Shown: positions 27,452 to 36,019 of the stretch, in pieces
Layout: every line of letters begins with the position of its first letter
Position numbering within the stretch: the first letter of the stretch is position 1
Source of the DNA: Phormidium ambiguum IAM M-71
Lineage (GTDB): Bacteria; Cyanobacteriota; Cyanobacteriia; Cyanobacteriales; Aerosakkonemataceae
NCBI RefSeq assembly: GCF_001904725.1
Contig: NZ_MRCE01000002.1
Location: 261,303 to 325,302, forward strand
Direction: 5' to 3'
Length of the DNA: 64,000 bases
Translations under genes and position numbers: made by a program
Notes under the pieces: model-generated
Seen by the model: only the letters and a program-made list of their open reading frames with translations
Databases searched by the model: none
Told to the model about the DNA's origin: nothing

Positions 27452-30400
27452 GTGGCTGGCAAACAACAAAAACCGTTAACAACACTAGCGATCGCGCTAG
27501 CTTTGGCTTCTACCTCCACTCCGATAGTGGCCAATTCCATAGCCCGTCCAGTGCTGGCACAATCATCTACTGAAACATCTTTTCCGATTCCCAAGGAACT
27601 GCCCAGCGGTCAATCATTACAAATTGATGGTTCCACAAGCATGAGCGCCATCAATGAAGCCTTAGAGAAAAATTTTGAAACCAAATACCCTGGTACAGAT
27701 GTCAAAATTTCTTATCAAGGAACCGATGCCGCACTCCAAGCGTTACGAGAAGGGAAAATAGATTTAGCTGCAATTGGTCGCCCCTTGACCCCAGAGGAAC
27801 AAGCACAAGGATTAGTTGCTGTTCCCGTAACTCGTCATAAAATCGCTATTATCGTCGGAAAAGAAAACCCATTTAACAAAAGCATTTTAGCCAAACAATT
27901 TGCCCAAATTTATCGGGGTGAAATTTCCGATTGGTCGGAAATTGGTGGAGAAGCAGGTAAAATTCGCGTAGTCGATCGCCCAGACAGCAGCGATACTCGT
28001 CAATCTTTCCCTAAATATGCCGTTTTTAATGAAGAAGGTGGTTTTTCCTTAGGTTCAAATAGCCAAAAAATTTCTGACGATAGCACCCAAGCAGTAATTG
28101 ATAACTTGGGGAAAGATGGAATTGGTTATGCGATCGCAGATCAAGTAGTCAACAACCCAAATGCGCGAATTGTCGTCATGCACAACGTTTTACCCGACAG
28201 TCCGCGCTATCCTTTTTCGCAACCTTTAATCTACGTCTATAACAAATCCAGATCCACCCCGGCAATGTTGGCATTTTTGGGTACGGCTACAACCGCCCAA
28301 AATCAACAGTTAATCGAACAAGCTAGAGTTGCTGGAGCAATAGGGGCGATCGCAGGTAGCGCCATTACCAGCACTACTACTACGCCTCTCGCCACTCTTC
28401 AGCCTCACAGCGTATCTACACCAACAACACCACCGGAAACAACCGCACAACTGGGAACAACAACACAACCAGAAGCAACCGCACAACCAGAAGCAACGGC
28501 GGGTGCAGTCGCGGCGGAAGAATCAAAAGATGGTGGCATTTCCCCTTGGTGGTGGTTATTGCTGTTACCTTTGTTGGGCGGGTTGCTTTGGTGGTTACTC
28601 AAAGGTAGAAGTGGCGGAGGTGCGGCTGTAATTCCTCCGGTAATTCCCACCGCAACCGATCGGACTCGAATTGTTCTCACACCGCGTAATTGTCGTGATG
28701 CTTATGCTTATTGGGAAGTACCCGATCAAGTTAAGCAAGAAATGCGGCGACAAGGTGGACAAAAAATGCAGCTGCGTTTATATGATGTCACTGATTTGGA
28801 TCTCGATCGCCAAACACCACACAGCGTTAAAGAGTTTGACTGTAGCGAACAACAGCAAGATTTACATTTACCGATCGCACGAGACGATCGTGATTATATT
28901 GCCGAACTTGGTTATCTTACCAGCGACAATCGCTGGCTGAGCGTAATTCGTTCCACTCATGTCCGAGTTCCCGCTTGCGCCCCAACAACCAGCCCCATCC
29001 CCGAAACAGCAACAGTCGATGCAGATGCCCCAACAACCAGCCCCATCCCCGAAACAACCGCAGTCGATGCAGGTGTCCCAACAACCAGCCCCATCCCCGA
29101 AACAGCAACAGTCGATGTAGGTGCAGCTGCACCAAGCGAAGTCCCAGAGAGCAAAATTCCCGATCTTGCTACAGGTGGATTAGGAACAGCTGCTGCTGCC
29201 GCTGCGATCGCAGCTGGAGCCGGATTAGCTGGTACAGTGATTCAACAACAAAATTCTGTCACTCCCGTCAACCAAGAAAATCGATTAATTCTAGTACCGA
29301 GAAATGCTCAAGATGCTTATGCTTACTGGGAAATTAGCCCGGAAAAACAAACAGAAGTATCAGAACTAGGCGATGGAAAATTACTTTTGCGGCTTTATGA
29401 CACTACTGGTGACATTGATTTAGATAAACAACAAGCGCATTGTGTCCGGGAATATGAATGCGATAACCAAAATCCAGATTTACATATCGCAGTTCCTCAA
29501 AGCGACAGAGATTACACCGCAGAATTAGGTTATGTTGCTAAAGATGGCAAATGGATCAAAATTGCCCGTTCTTTACCAGTACAAATCAATAGCGAAGTTT
29601 CTGCTCCTACAGATGCTAGCGGAACTGAGTTAGCCGAGCCAACTATTCAACCAGAGTTTATCACTCCGGTTACTTTGGACGATCGACTAATTCTAGTCTC
29701 CGAAGACTCGCAAAATGCAGAAGCCGCCTGGGAAATTTCTCCCGAAAAACACCGAGAAATCCAACAACTTGGCGGTCAAAAATTGTTACTGCGCCTTTAT
29801 GACATCACTGAAGGTATTGATGATTTAAATCCACAACAATTGGATTACGTACAAGAATACGAGTGCGACGATCGACAATCCAATTTACAAATCGCCATTC
29901 CCCAAACAGATCGTGATTACATAGCCGAAATCGGCTACCTAACAGACTATGGACAATGGTTAAAAATTGCCCGTTCTGCACCAGTAGAAATCAACAGCCA
30001 AGTCACAGAAAATAAAATTTCTCCCGCTGCTGCTACAGGTGCATTAGGAGTTGTAGCCGCCGCTGCGGGAGTGGGATTAGCTGATGCGCTAAAAACTTCT
30101 GAAGTTGAAGAAAATCGCTTAACTTTAGTGTCTAAAGACTCGCAAAACGCAGAAGCTACTTGGGAAATTTCTCCCGAAAAACACACAGAAATACAACAAC
30201 TCGGCGGTCAAAAATTAGTGTTGTACCTTTACGATATTACGGGAGACCTTGATTTAGATTTACAACCAGCTAATAGCGAGCAACAATACGATTGTGATGA
30301 ACACCAATCAAGTTTACAAATTGCGATTCCTGAGAGCAATCGAGATTACATCGCTGAAATAGGCTATCTGACAGACTATGGACAATGGCTCCAAATTGCC

Positions 30401-31372
30401 CGTTCTTTACCAGTAAGAATCAACAGTCAAGTTGCAGAAAGTGAAGTTTCTGTTCCAGCAGAAGTTGGATTAGCTGATGCGATCGATCAAAACAATCATG
30501 AGTTAACCCCGACTACTCCACAAGGTCAAGTAACTTTAACAGTTCGTGATTCTAAAAATGCAGAAGCTCATTGGGAAATGCCCGAAACACAGCAAGCAAA
30601 GTTAAAAGAAGCTGGGAAAAAACTTTTGCTGCGCGTTGACGATATTACAGAGAATGACTTGGATTTAGAAGCAGCAAATTGTGTCCAAGAGTACGAGTGC
30701 GATCCTAATTCTACAAATGTCAAAATTGTGATTCCTCAGAGCGATCGAGATTACATCGCCAAGATAGGTTACATTGATGACGGAAAATGGGTGACAATTG
30801 CTCGTTCTGCATCCCTGCGTGTTATCGGCTTACCAACAGAAAGCGATAAAACAACATCTGGATCGATCGGTAATGTTGGCAACGTTACTACCAATTTAGC
30901 TGAAGATTTAGCAAAGGCGATCGGTGCAACAGTTAGCAGCGGTGCAGCTAATGTCGCTGAACTGGGAACAACCGCAACAACAGCTTTACAAACTTCTCCA
31001 GAAAATCCTGCGCCTACAATCACTCCTGAAATGAAGCGCGACTGTAGGATTATCCTTGTGCCTTATAACGCTCAAGATGCTTACGCTTTTTGGGAAGTTT
31101 CCGAAGATTACAAGGAAGCTCTCCGCCAGCAAGGTGGCAAAAAGTTTATGTTGCGCGTTCATGATGCCACAGGTTTAGATATTGACTATCAGCCACCACA
31201 CAATACCCAAGAGTACCTGTGCGAAGAAACACAACAGGATAAGCACGTTTCCGTTCCGGTGAGCGATCGAGACTACATTGCAGAAGTCGGATACTATACC
31301 GAAGATGGACGCTGGCTGCGTTTAATACGCTCTTTTCATGTTCGTGTACCTCTAGAAGGTAAATCAAAATAA
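27452..31372 (+). CDS. PstS-like binding protein fused through a membrane segment to six DUF4912 domains
   Basis: About 1306 residues from GTG 27452, which has AAAGGG about 8 bases upstream; a TTG at 27410 would add 14 residues. After a signal sequence (cleavage near VLAQ), a phosphate-binding-type domain (about 45-290, IDGSTSM start) is followed by a Pro/Thr linker. A transmembrane segment rich in Trp and Leu (about 366-385) ends in KGRS. Six DUF4912 domains follow at about 406-505, 611-712, 745-845, 889-990, 1026-1125 and 1199-1297, each with the A(Y/E)AxWE signature and a DYIAE-type motif. The positive charge after the membrane segment predicts a cytoplasmic C-terminal part. A receptor-like role is inferred. 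DUF4912 function is unknown. Confidence 0.85.
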   Translation: MAGKQQKPLTTLAIALALASTSTPIVANSIARPVLAQSSTETSFPIPKELPSGQSLQIDGSTSMSAINEALEKNFETKYPGTDVKISYQGTDAALQALREGKIDLAAIGRPLTPEEQAQGLVAVPVTRHKIAIIVGKENPFNKSILAKQFAQIYRGEISDWSEIGGEAGKIRVVDRPDSSDTRQSFPKYAVFNEEGGFSLGSNSQKISDDSTQAVIDNLGKDGIGYAIADQVVNNPNARIVVMHNVLPDSPRYPFSQPLIYVYNKSRSTPAMLAFLGTATTAQNQQLIEQARVAGAIGAIAGSAITSTTTTPLATLQPHSVSTPTTPPETTAQLGTTTQPEATAQPEATAGAVAAEESKDGGISPWWWLLLLPLLGGLLWWLLKGRSGGGAAVIPPVIPTATDRTRIVLTPRNCRDAYAYWEVPDQVKQEMRRQGGQKMQLRLYDVTDLDLDRQTPHSVKEFDCSEQQQDLHLPIARDDRDYIAELGYLTSDNRWLSVIRSTHVRVPACAPTTSPIPETATVDADAPTTSPIPETTAVDAGVPTTSPIPETATVDVGAAAPSEVPESKIPDLATGGLGTAAAAAAIAAGAGLAGTVIQQQNSVTPVNQENRLILVPRNAQDAYAYWEISPEKQTEVSELGDGKLLLRLYDTTGDIDLDKQQAHCVREYECDNQNPDLHIAVPQSDRDYTAELGYVAKDGKWIKIARSLPVQINSEVSAPTDASGTELAEPTIQPEFITPVTLDDRLILVSEDSQNAEAAWEISPEKHREIQQLGGQKLLLRLYDITEGIDDLNPQQLDYVQEYECDDRQSNLQIAIPQTDRDYIAEIGYLTDYGQWLKIARSAPVEINSQVTENKISPAAATGALGVVAAAAGVGLADALKTSEVEENRLTLVSKDSQNAEATWEISPEKHTEIQQLGGQKLVLYLYDITGDLDLDLQPANSEQQYDCDEHQSSLQIAIPESNRDYIAEIGYLTDYGQWLQIARSLPVRINSQVAESEVSVPAEVGLADAIDQNNHELTPTTPQGQVTLTVRDSKNAEAHWEMPETQQAKLKEAGKKLLLRVDDITENDLDLEAANCVQEYECDPNSTNVKIVIPQSDRDYIAKIGYIDDGKWVTIARSASLRVIGLPTESDKTTSGSIGNVGNVTTNLAEDLAKAIGATVSSGAANVAELGTTATTALQTSPENPAPTITPEMKRDCRIILVPYNAQDAYAFWEVSEDYKEALRQQGGKKFMLRVHDATGLDIDYQPPHNTQEYLCEETQQDKHVSVPVSDRDYIAEVGYYTEDGRWLRLIRSFHVRVPLEGKSK
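28981..29124 (+). repeat. Three 48-bp in-frame tandem repeats
   Basis: Three copies with a 48-base period encode PTTSPIPETATVDA-type units in the linker between DUF4912 domains 1 and 2. Copies differ at a few bases. Expansion keeps the frame, so linker length could vary between strains. Confidence 0.85.
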
Positions 31373-31386
31373 ATTTTTTTGTTTCT

Positions 31387-31417
31387 GAGTTGCCTAAGAA
31401 TTATTTTTAGGCAACTC
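31387..31417 (+). terminator. Terminator-like hairpin
   Basis: GAGTTGCCTAA (31387-31397) is perfectly complementary to TTAGGCAACTC (31407-31417), 15 bases after the DUF4912 gene. There is no U-run after the stem, so it may instead stabilise a 3' end or attenuate read-through into the next gene. Confidence 0.5.
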
Positions 31418-31458
31418 CCCAAAATTTCATCACAATATTTAAGTGAGGAAACAATCCA

Positions 31459-31992
31459 ATGGGACTCTTTTTTGACATTCTTAGCTCAATCAATAATCCT
31501 AACCAACAAGGAAATGTAGCTCAGTTAGAATCAATCATGAATACTGTAAATCAGTTATCAGCAACTTACGGAATAGATGCTTCACAAATTCAAACTGTAA
31601 TGTCAAGTGTTGGTAATTTAATTCGTCCAGTATTACAACAAAATACTTCCCTCACAGGTGGTGGCGGAGACAACTTGTTAGGTCAATTTATGGGCGCTGG
31701 CGGTAGCGCGATAGCACTGCAATCTTTACTCACACCAGAAATACAACAACAAATGGTGCAAGTAATTAATCAAACCACAGGATTGAGCCCCAATCAAATT
31801 CAAGCTGCTTTACCCACACTAATTTCTACTGTAATGAGTTTACTAAATATGGGAGCAAGTAAACCCGGAATTCAAGGTGGGGGAAATCCACTTTTAAATG
31901 CCTTTTTAGATGCAGATAAAGATGGTGATGCAGACCTTGGTGATGTCATGAAATATGCTGGTCGGTTTTTAAATCCGCCTCAAGCAGCGTAG
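31459..31992 (+). CDS. DUF937-like protein
   Basis: 177 residues with no signal sequence and rich in Gln, Asn, Gly and Leu. Residues 1-130 resemble the DUF937/YidB-like helical repeat family (FFDILSSI start, TGLSPNQIQAALPTLISTV). Near the C-terminus DADKDGDADLGDV (about 151-163) looks like a short calcium-loop motif, seen in several relatives. Function unknown. GTGAGG lies about 12 bases before the ATG. It follows the DUF4912 gene and is convergent with cytochrome c6. Confidence 0.75.
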   Translation: MGLFFDILSSINNPNQQGNVAQLESIMNTVNQLSATYGIDASQIQTVMSSVGNLIRPVLQQNTSLTGGGGDNLLGQFMGAGGSAIALQSLLTPEIQQQMVQVINQTTGLSPNQIQAALPTLISTVMSLLNMGASKPGIQGGGNPLLNAFLDADKDGDADLGDVMKYAGRFLNPPQAA

Positions 31993-31993
31993 G

Positions 31994-32068
31994 AAAGGCA
32001 GGGGTGCAGGGGCAAAGAGTGAAGATTTACTTTGTTACTTTGTTTCCTTATTCCTGCACTCTGCCTTT
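31994..32068. terminator. Imperfect inverted repeat between convergent genes
   Basis: The arm at 31994-32010 (AAAGGCAGGGGTGCAGG) is nearly complementary to 32053-32068 around a 42-base loop. It fills the gap between two convergent genes and may act as a bidirectional terminator. The large loop lowers confidence. Confidence 0.45.
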
Positions 32069-32427
32069 TACTTCCAGCCTTTTTCAGCTTGTGCTAATAC
32101 ATAAGCTGCGACATCTTCGATTTGTTCTGGGGTTAAACGGTCTTTGTAGGCTGACATATTTGCTTTACCGTTGCTGACTAGAGATGCGATCGCGTCTACA
32201 TCACCATAACCATTTTTCTGCAAAGTTTTTAACTTCAAGTTTTTTCCCCGACGAATTATGTTACCACCATTCACATGACAGCCGACGCAATTAACTTGAA
32301 ATACTTTTTCCCCTTTTTCCAAATCAGCCGCCCAAGCGTCAATTACAAAACTGAGAACGAAGACAATAACTATTATTAAAAACAATCCCGTTCTCTTAAA
32401 CCAGCACAACAATTTTTGAATTTTCAT
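32068..32427 (-). CDS. petJ: Cytochrome c6
   Basis: 119 residues. A signal peptide ends near AWA/A (residue 33), giving a mature heme protein of about 86 residues for the thylakoid lumen. The heme site is C47-V-G-C50-H51. The axial Met is M91 in KANMSAY, and the C-terminus ends AEKGWK, as in cytochrome c6. It carries electrons from cytochrome b6f to photosystem I or terminal oxidase, as an alternative to plastocyanin. Other c6-like paralogues exist in cyanobacteria, so the copy type is not certain. Confidence 0.88.
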   Translation of the reverse strand: MKIQKLLCWFKRTGLFLIIVIVFVLSFVIDAWAADLEKGEKVFQVNCVGCHVNGGNIIRRGKNLKLKTLQKNGYGDVDAIASLVSNGKANMSAYKDRLTPEQIEDVAAYVLAQAEKGWK

Positions 32428-32443
32428 TTTTTTTATTTATTCT

Positions 32444-33079
32444 TCAACCTTCTTTAACCCAAATAGCTAAACCGCCGCCTCTACCCCGCGCTGCAATGTA
32501 ATTTTCACCAATAGCAAAGAACGCAAAAAAGGGTAAATCTCTGATATGTTTTTGTGCAAATTCTTGGTTTTTCTTTTGCCCACCGCGAAAAGCACCACTA
32601 TAAATTGTCTGCCCTAAAAACCCTACTTGAATTTGCGTAAAGTCAAAAGCCAAAAGGTTTTTTTTACCTAAAAATTTAGCAGGGCTGTTAAACTTAAATG
32701 AAATCAAGCCTACTTGTAATTGATTGCCAATTTTTAATTGGTGAGGATTAAGATTTTGATTGGCATCGGCGGGATAAAAGGAAATATTAGCTTTCACAAA
32801 TCTAGGTACATAAAAGCCATTTCCCATTTTAATTCCTGAACGCTGCCGGGATTTTTTAGGAGACACGACAAAATGAAGCCGCCAGGAACCAATTAAAGAT
32901 TCTAAAGGATAATTTATGTGTTGCTGTTTGGTGAATTTTTCGCTTTTTAATAAAGCTGTAACTACGTTAGCGGCGGGAGGGCGATCGCTTTTTTGTCCCA
33001 AAACCGTAGCTTTGGCTAAAGTTACTAAAAAATCTGGTGTCGTCGAAGATACGAGATTAGTTGTCATCAGGAAAACCAA
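32444..33079 (-). CDS. Fibrillin/PAP-like lipocalin-fold protein
   Basis: 211 residues, or 206 if the ATG at 33064 (MTTNLVSS) is the start. The central LIGSWRLHFVV has the G-x-W lipocalin-type opening, and the C-terminus reads AARGRGGGLAIWVK, both reminiscent of plastid-lipid-associated (fibrillin) proteins in photosynthetic organisms. These bind lipids or quinones around thylakoids. No signal peptide is evident. It lies 16 bases upstream of cytochrome c6 and is likely cotranscribed with it. The family call is by motif memory only. Confidence 0.6.
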   Translation of the reverse strand: MVFLMTTNLVSSTTPDFLVTLAKATVLGQKSDRPPAANVVTALLKSEKFTKQQHINYPLESLIGSWRLHFVVSPKKSRQRSGIKMGNGFYVPRFVKANISFYPADANQNLNPHQLKIGNQLQVGLISFKFNSPAKFLGKKNLLAFDFTQIQVGFLGQTIYSGAFRGGQKKNQEFAQKHIRDLPFFAFFAIGENYIAARGRGGGLAIWVKEG

Positions 33080-33394
33080 TTAACCTTAAATTAAATATAA
33101 CGAAAAACTGTCACTTGAAGTTAAAATGTGTAAAATTTAATCAACTTTTTTTAATAAATGAAATAACTTTAAGGATCGATCGGTGGAGAAGAAGTAATAG
33201 TGAAAGGTACTAACTAATAATTGCCGTGCTAGCAAAAGTAAAATAAATATTAATCTATCCTTAGCACGATCGACTATCTCACTAGAAATGCTTAAATGGA
33301 TTGTAGGTGTATTTAAAAAAGTTAAACAGCTTTTTTCTTTCCTTCTGTGCCTAGCCTTCTGACTTGTTAAAGTAACCTCAGCCAGGAAAGTACT
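33080..33394. other. Intergenic region upstream of sucrose synthase
   Basis: 315 bases between divergent genes, AT-rich with several CGATCG cores. A 91-codon minus-strand frame covers much of it but runs into the sucrose synthase start and has no protein-like character. No clear promoter elements stand out. Confidence 0.5.
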
Positions 33395-35806
33395 ATGTAT
33401 GAAATGATTCAAGCTGTCTTAAACAGCGACCAAAAAACTGACTTACAACATTTACTGAATGTTTTAAGTACTTCCGGGAAAAATTATTTTCTGAGAAACG
33501 AGATTTTACACATTTTTGTCGATTATTGCCAGCAATCAGAAAAACCAGCTTATTTTTACCATTCTTCTTCGTTAGGGCAGTTAATTAACTACACTCATGA
33601 AATAATTTTAGAAGATGATAATATTTGGTTTTTAGTTAGACCGAGAATTGCTAGCCAAGAAGTTTGGCGAATCACAGCTGATTTAAGCAGCTGGGAACAA
33701 GAAGATCAAAAAGTTTTATTAGATGTGCGCGATCGCTTAGTCAACCGTTATCAACCACGCATTTTAGAACTTGACTTTGCTCCCTTTTACGAAAATTCTC
33801 CCACAATTAGCGATCCCAGAAATATTGGTCAAGGATTAGCAGTTTTGCATCGACATTTGCATAGTCAGCTAACAACTAATCCTAGCTATTGGATAGAAGT
33901 TTTATGGGAAATTCTCCAAAGACATCAGTACGATCGCATTCCTTTATTAATCAACGACCAAATTCGATCGGGAACCGAATTATTAGAACAAGTCAAACAA
34001 GCTTTAAAGCTAATTGAAAACAAACCCGCAGACGAACCGTATGAAAAATTTCATTTAGAATTACAAGAACTTGGATTTGAACCAGGTTGGGGAAATACGG
34101 CATCGCGGGTACGGGAAACTTTTGCCCTGTTACAAAGATTAATTGACACTCCAGATCCAGCTATTTTAGAAGCATTTGTTAGCAGAATTCCTGCGGTTTT
34201 TCGTGTAGTATTAATTTCGATTCATGGTTGGGTAGGACAAGAAGAAGTCTTAGGCAGGCCAGAAACCGCAGGTCAAGTTGTTTATGTCCTCAACCAAGCC
34301 AGAAGTTTAGAAAATAGATTAGCAGAAGAGATTAAACAAGCAGGTTTGGAATGTTTAGGAATTAAACCACAAGTTATTATTTTGACTAGGTTAATTCCTA
34401 ATTGTGAAGGAACTAAGTGTAACCTCCGTCTGGAAAAAATTAACGGCACTGAAAATGCTTGGATATTGCGCGTTCCTTTCCGAGAATTTAACCCCAAGGT
34501 GACACAAAATTGGATTAGAAAATTTGAAATTTGGCCTTATTTAGAAACTTTTGCTTTGGATGCCGAACAAGAGTTACTTAAAGAAATGGGAGGAAAACCC
34601 AATTTAGTTATTGGGAATTATAGTGATGGTAATTTAGTTGCTTTTTTGTTAGCTAGTCGGCTCAATATTACCCAATGCAATATTGCCCATTCTCTAGAAA
34701 AACCTAAATATTTGTTTAGTAACTTGTATTGGCAAGATTTAGAAGAAGAGTACCATTTTTCAGCACAATTTACGGCTGATTTAATTAGTATGAATGCTGC
34801 TGATTTCATTGTTACGTCTTCTTTCCAAGAAATTGTAGGAACCCCAGATACGATCGGACAGTACGAGTCTTACAATTGCTTTACGATGCCCCATTTATAT
34901 CATGTGGTAAATGGAGCTAATTTGTTTACTCCGAAGTTTAATGTAGTAGTCCCTGGTGTAGATGAAAATTTCTTTTTCCCCTACAATGAATTAGAACATC
35001 GCTCAAACGAACTAACCCAAAAGCTTCAAGAATTACTCTTTACTCGTGAAGATTCGCAAATTTTGGGACATTTAGAAAATCTCGATAAACGACCGATTTT
35101 TGCTTTGGCACCGATTAATTCTATTAAGAATTTAGCGGGGTTAGCCGAGTGTTTTGGGATGAGTAAAGAATTGCAAGAAAAGTGTAACTTAATCTTAGTT
35201 ACCAGTAAACTACACAGCCATGAAGCTACCAACCCAGAAGAAGCCAGGGAAATTGAAAGATTACACGAAATTATTCATCATTATCAGCTTCATGGTTGTA
35301 TTCGTTGGCTAGGAATACGTTTACCAAATGCGGAGTTGGGGGAAGCTTATAGAGCGATCGCAGATGCTCAAGGTATCTTTGTCCATTTCGCTCGATTTGA
35401 AGCTTTTGGAATGACAATTTTAGAAGCGATGATTTCAGGATTACCAACTTTTGCCACCCAGTTTGGCGGTGCATTAGAAATTATTCAAGATGGTGAAAGT
35501 GGATTTTTAATTAATCCTACAGATTTACCTGGAACAGCAGAAAAAATTGTTAATTTTATCGATCGCTGTACGGAAAATCCCCTGTACTGGCAGGAAGTGT
35601 CTGAAAAAGCTATTCAAAGGGTGCGTCATGAATTTAACTGGCATTTGCATACTACTAAACTTTTGTCGATCGCCAAAATTTCCCAATTTTGGAACTACAT
35701 TTCCCGTAATAGTAAAGGGACTCTACTGCGCTATTTAGATGCGCTATTTCACCTGATTTACAAACCCAGAGCAGAAATTATCCTGGAACAGCATCAGAAA
35801 AGGTGA
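33395..35806 (+). CDS. susA: Sucrose synthase
   Basis: 803 residues, matching the usual length of about 800. The N-terminal regulatory region (about 1-260) precedes a GT-B glucosyltransferase pair (about 270-755) with retaining GT4 E-x7-E residues E669 and E677 in the FEAFGMTILEA motif. The enzyme reversibly converts sucrose and NDP to fructose and NDP-glucose, in the cytoplasm. In cyanobacteria it feeds sucrose into glycogen and polysaccharide synthesis. AGGAAA precedes the ATG. It lies 213 bases before a disaccharide phosphorylase fusion gene. Confidence 0.93.
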   Translation: MYEMIQAVLNSDQKTDLQHLLNVLSTSGKNYFLRNEILHIFVDYCQQSEKPAYFYHSSSLGQLINYTHEIILEDDNIWFLVRPRIASQEVWRITADLSSWEQEDQKVLLDVRDRLVNRYQPRILELDFAPFYENSPTISDPRNIGQGLAVLHRHLHSQLTTNPSYWIEVLWEILQRHQYDRIPLLINDQIRSGTELLEQVKQALKLIENKPADEPYEKFHLELQELGFEPGWGNTASRVRETFALLQRLIDTPDPAILEAFVSRIPAVFRVVLISIHGWVGQEEVLGRPETAGQVVYVLNQARSLENRLAEEIKQAGLECLGIKPQVIILTRLIPNCEGTKCNLRLEKINGTENAWILRVPFREFNPKVTQNWIRKFEIWPYLETFALDAEQELLKEMGGKPNLVIGNYSDGNLVAFLLASRLNITQCNIAHSLEKPKYLFSNLYWQDLEEEYHFSAQFTADLISMNAADFIVTSSFQEIVGTPDTIGQYESYNCFTMPHLYHVVNGANLFTPKFNVVVPGVDENFFFPYNELEHRSNELTQKLQELLFTREDSQILGHLENLDKRPIFALAPINSIKNLAGLAECFGMSKELQEKCNLILVTSKLHSHEATNPEEAREIERLHEIIHHYQLHGCIRWLGIRLPNAELGEAYRAIADAQGIFVHFARFEAFGMTILEAMISGLPTFATQFGGALEIIQDGESGFLINPTDLPGTAEKIVNFIDRCTENPLYWQEVSEKAIQRVRHEFNWHLHTTKLLSIAKISQFWNYISRNSKGTLLRYLDALFHLIYKPRAEIILEQHQKR

Positions 35807-36019
35807 TCTATGAACATAAGACCAGTAATCTCTGCCTAAAAATCCTGTAATTAGCGGATGTTAGTGCTGATTTTAGATTTGGGATAATACTTCGGTATGA
35901 GATTATTTATTAATCAAAATTTAAAATCAGCATAATTAACAAACTTATTGCGGTGTCAATTTCTAATTGCTTCATCTAAAATCAAAAATTAATAGTTCTA
36001 TAAACTAACACTAGCACTG

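Noticed and set aside
28917-29337. Several frames in the DUF4912 linker
   Set aside because: Products of the 48-bp repeats read in wrong frames or on the opposite strand.
33137-33412. A 91-codon minus-strand frame upstream of sucrose synthase
   Set aside because: It overlaps the sucrose synthase start, has no ribosome site and an implausible composition.
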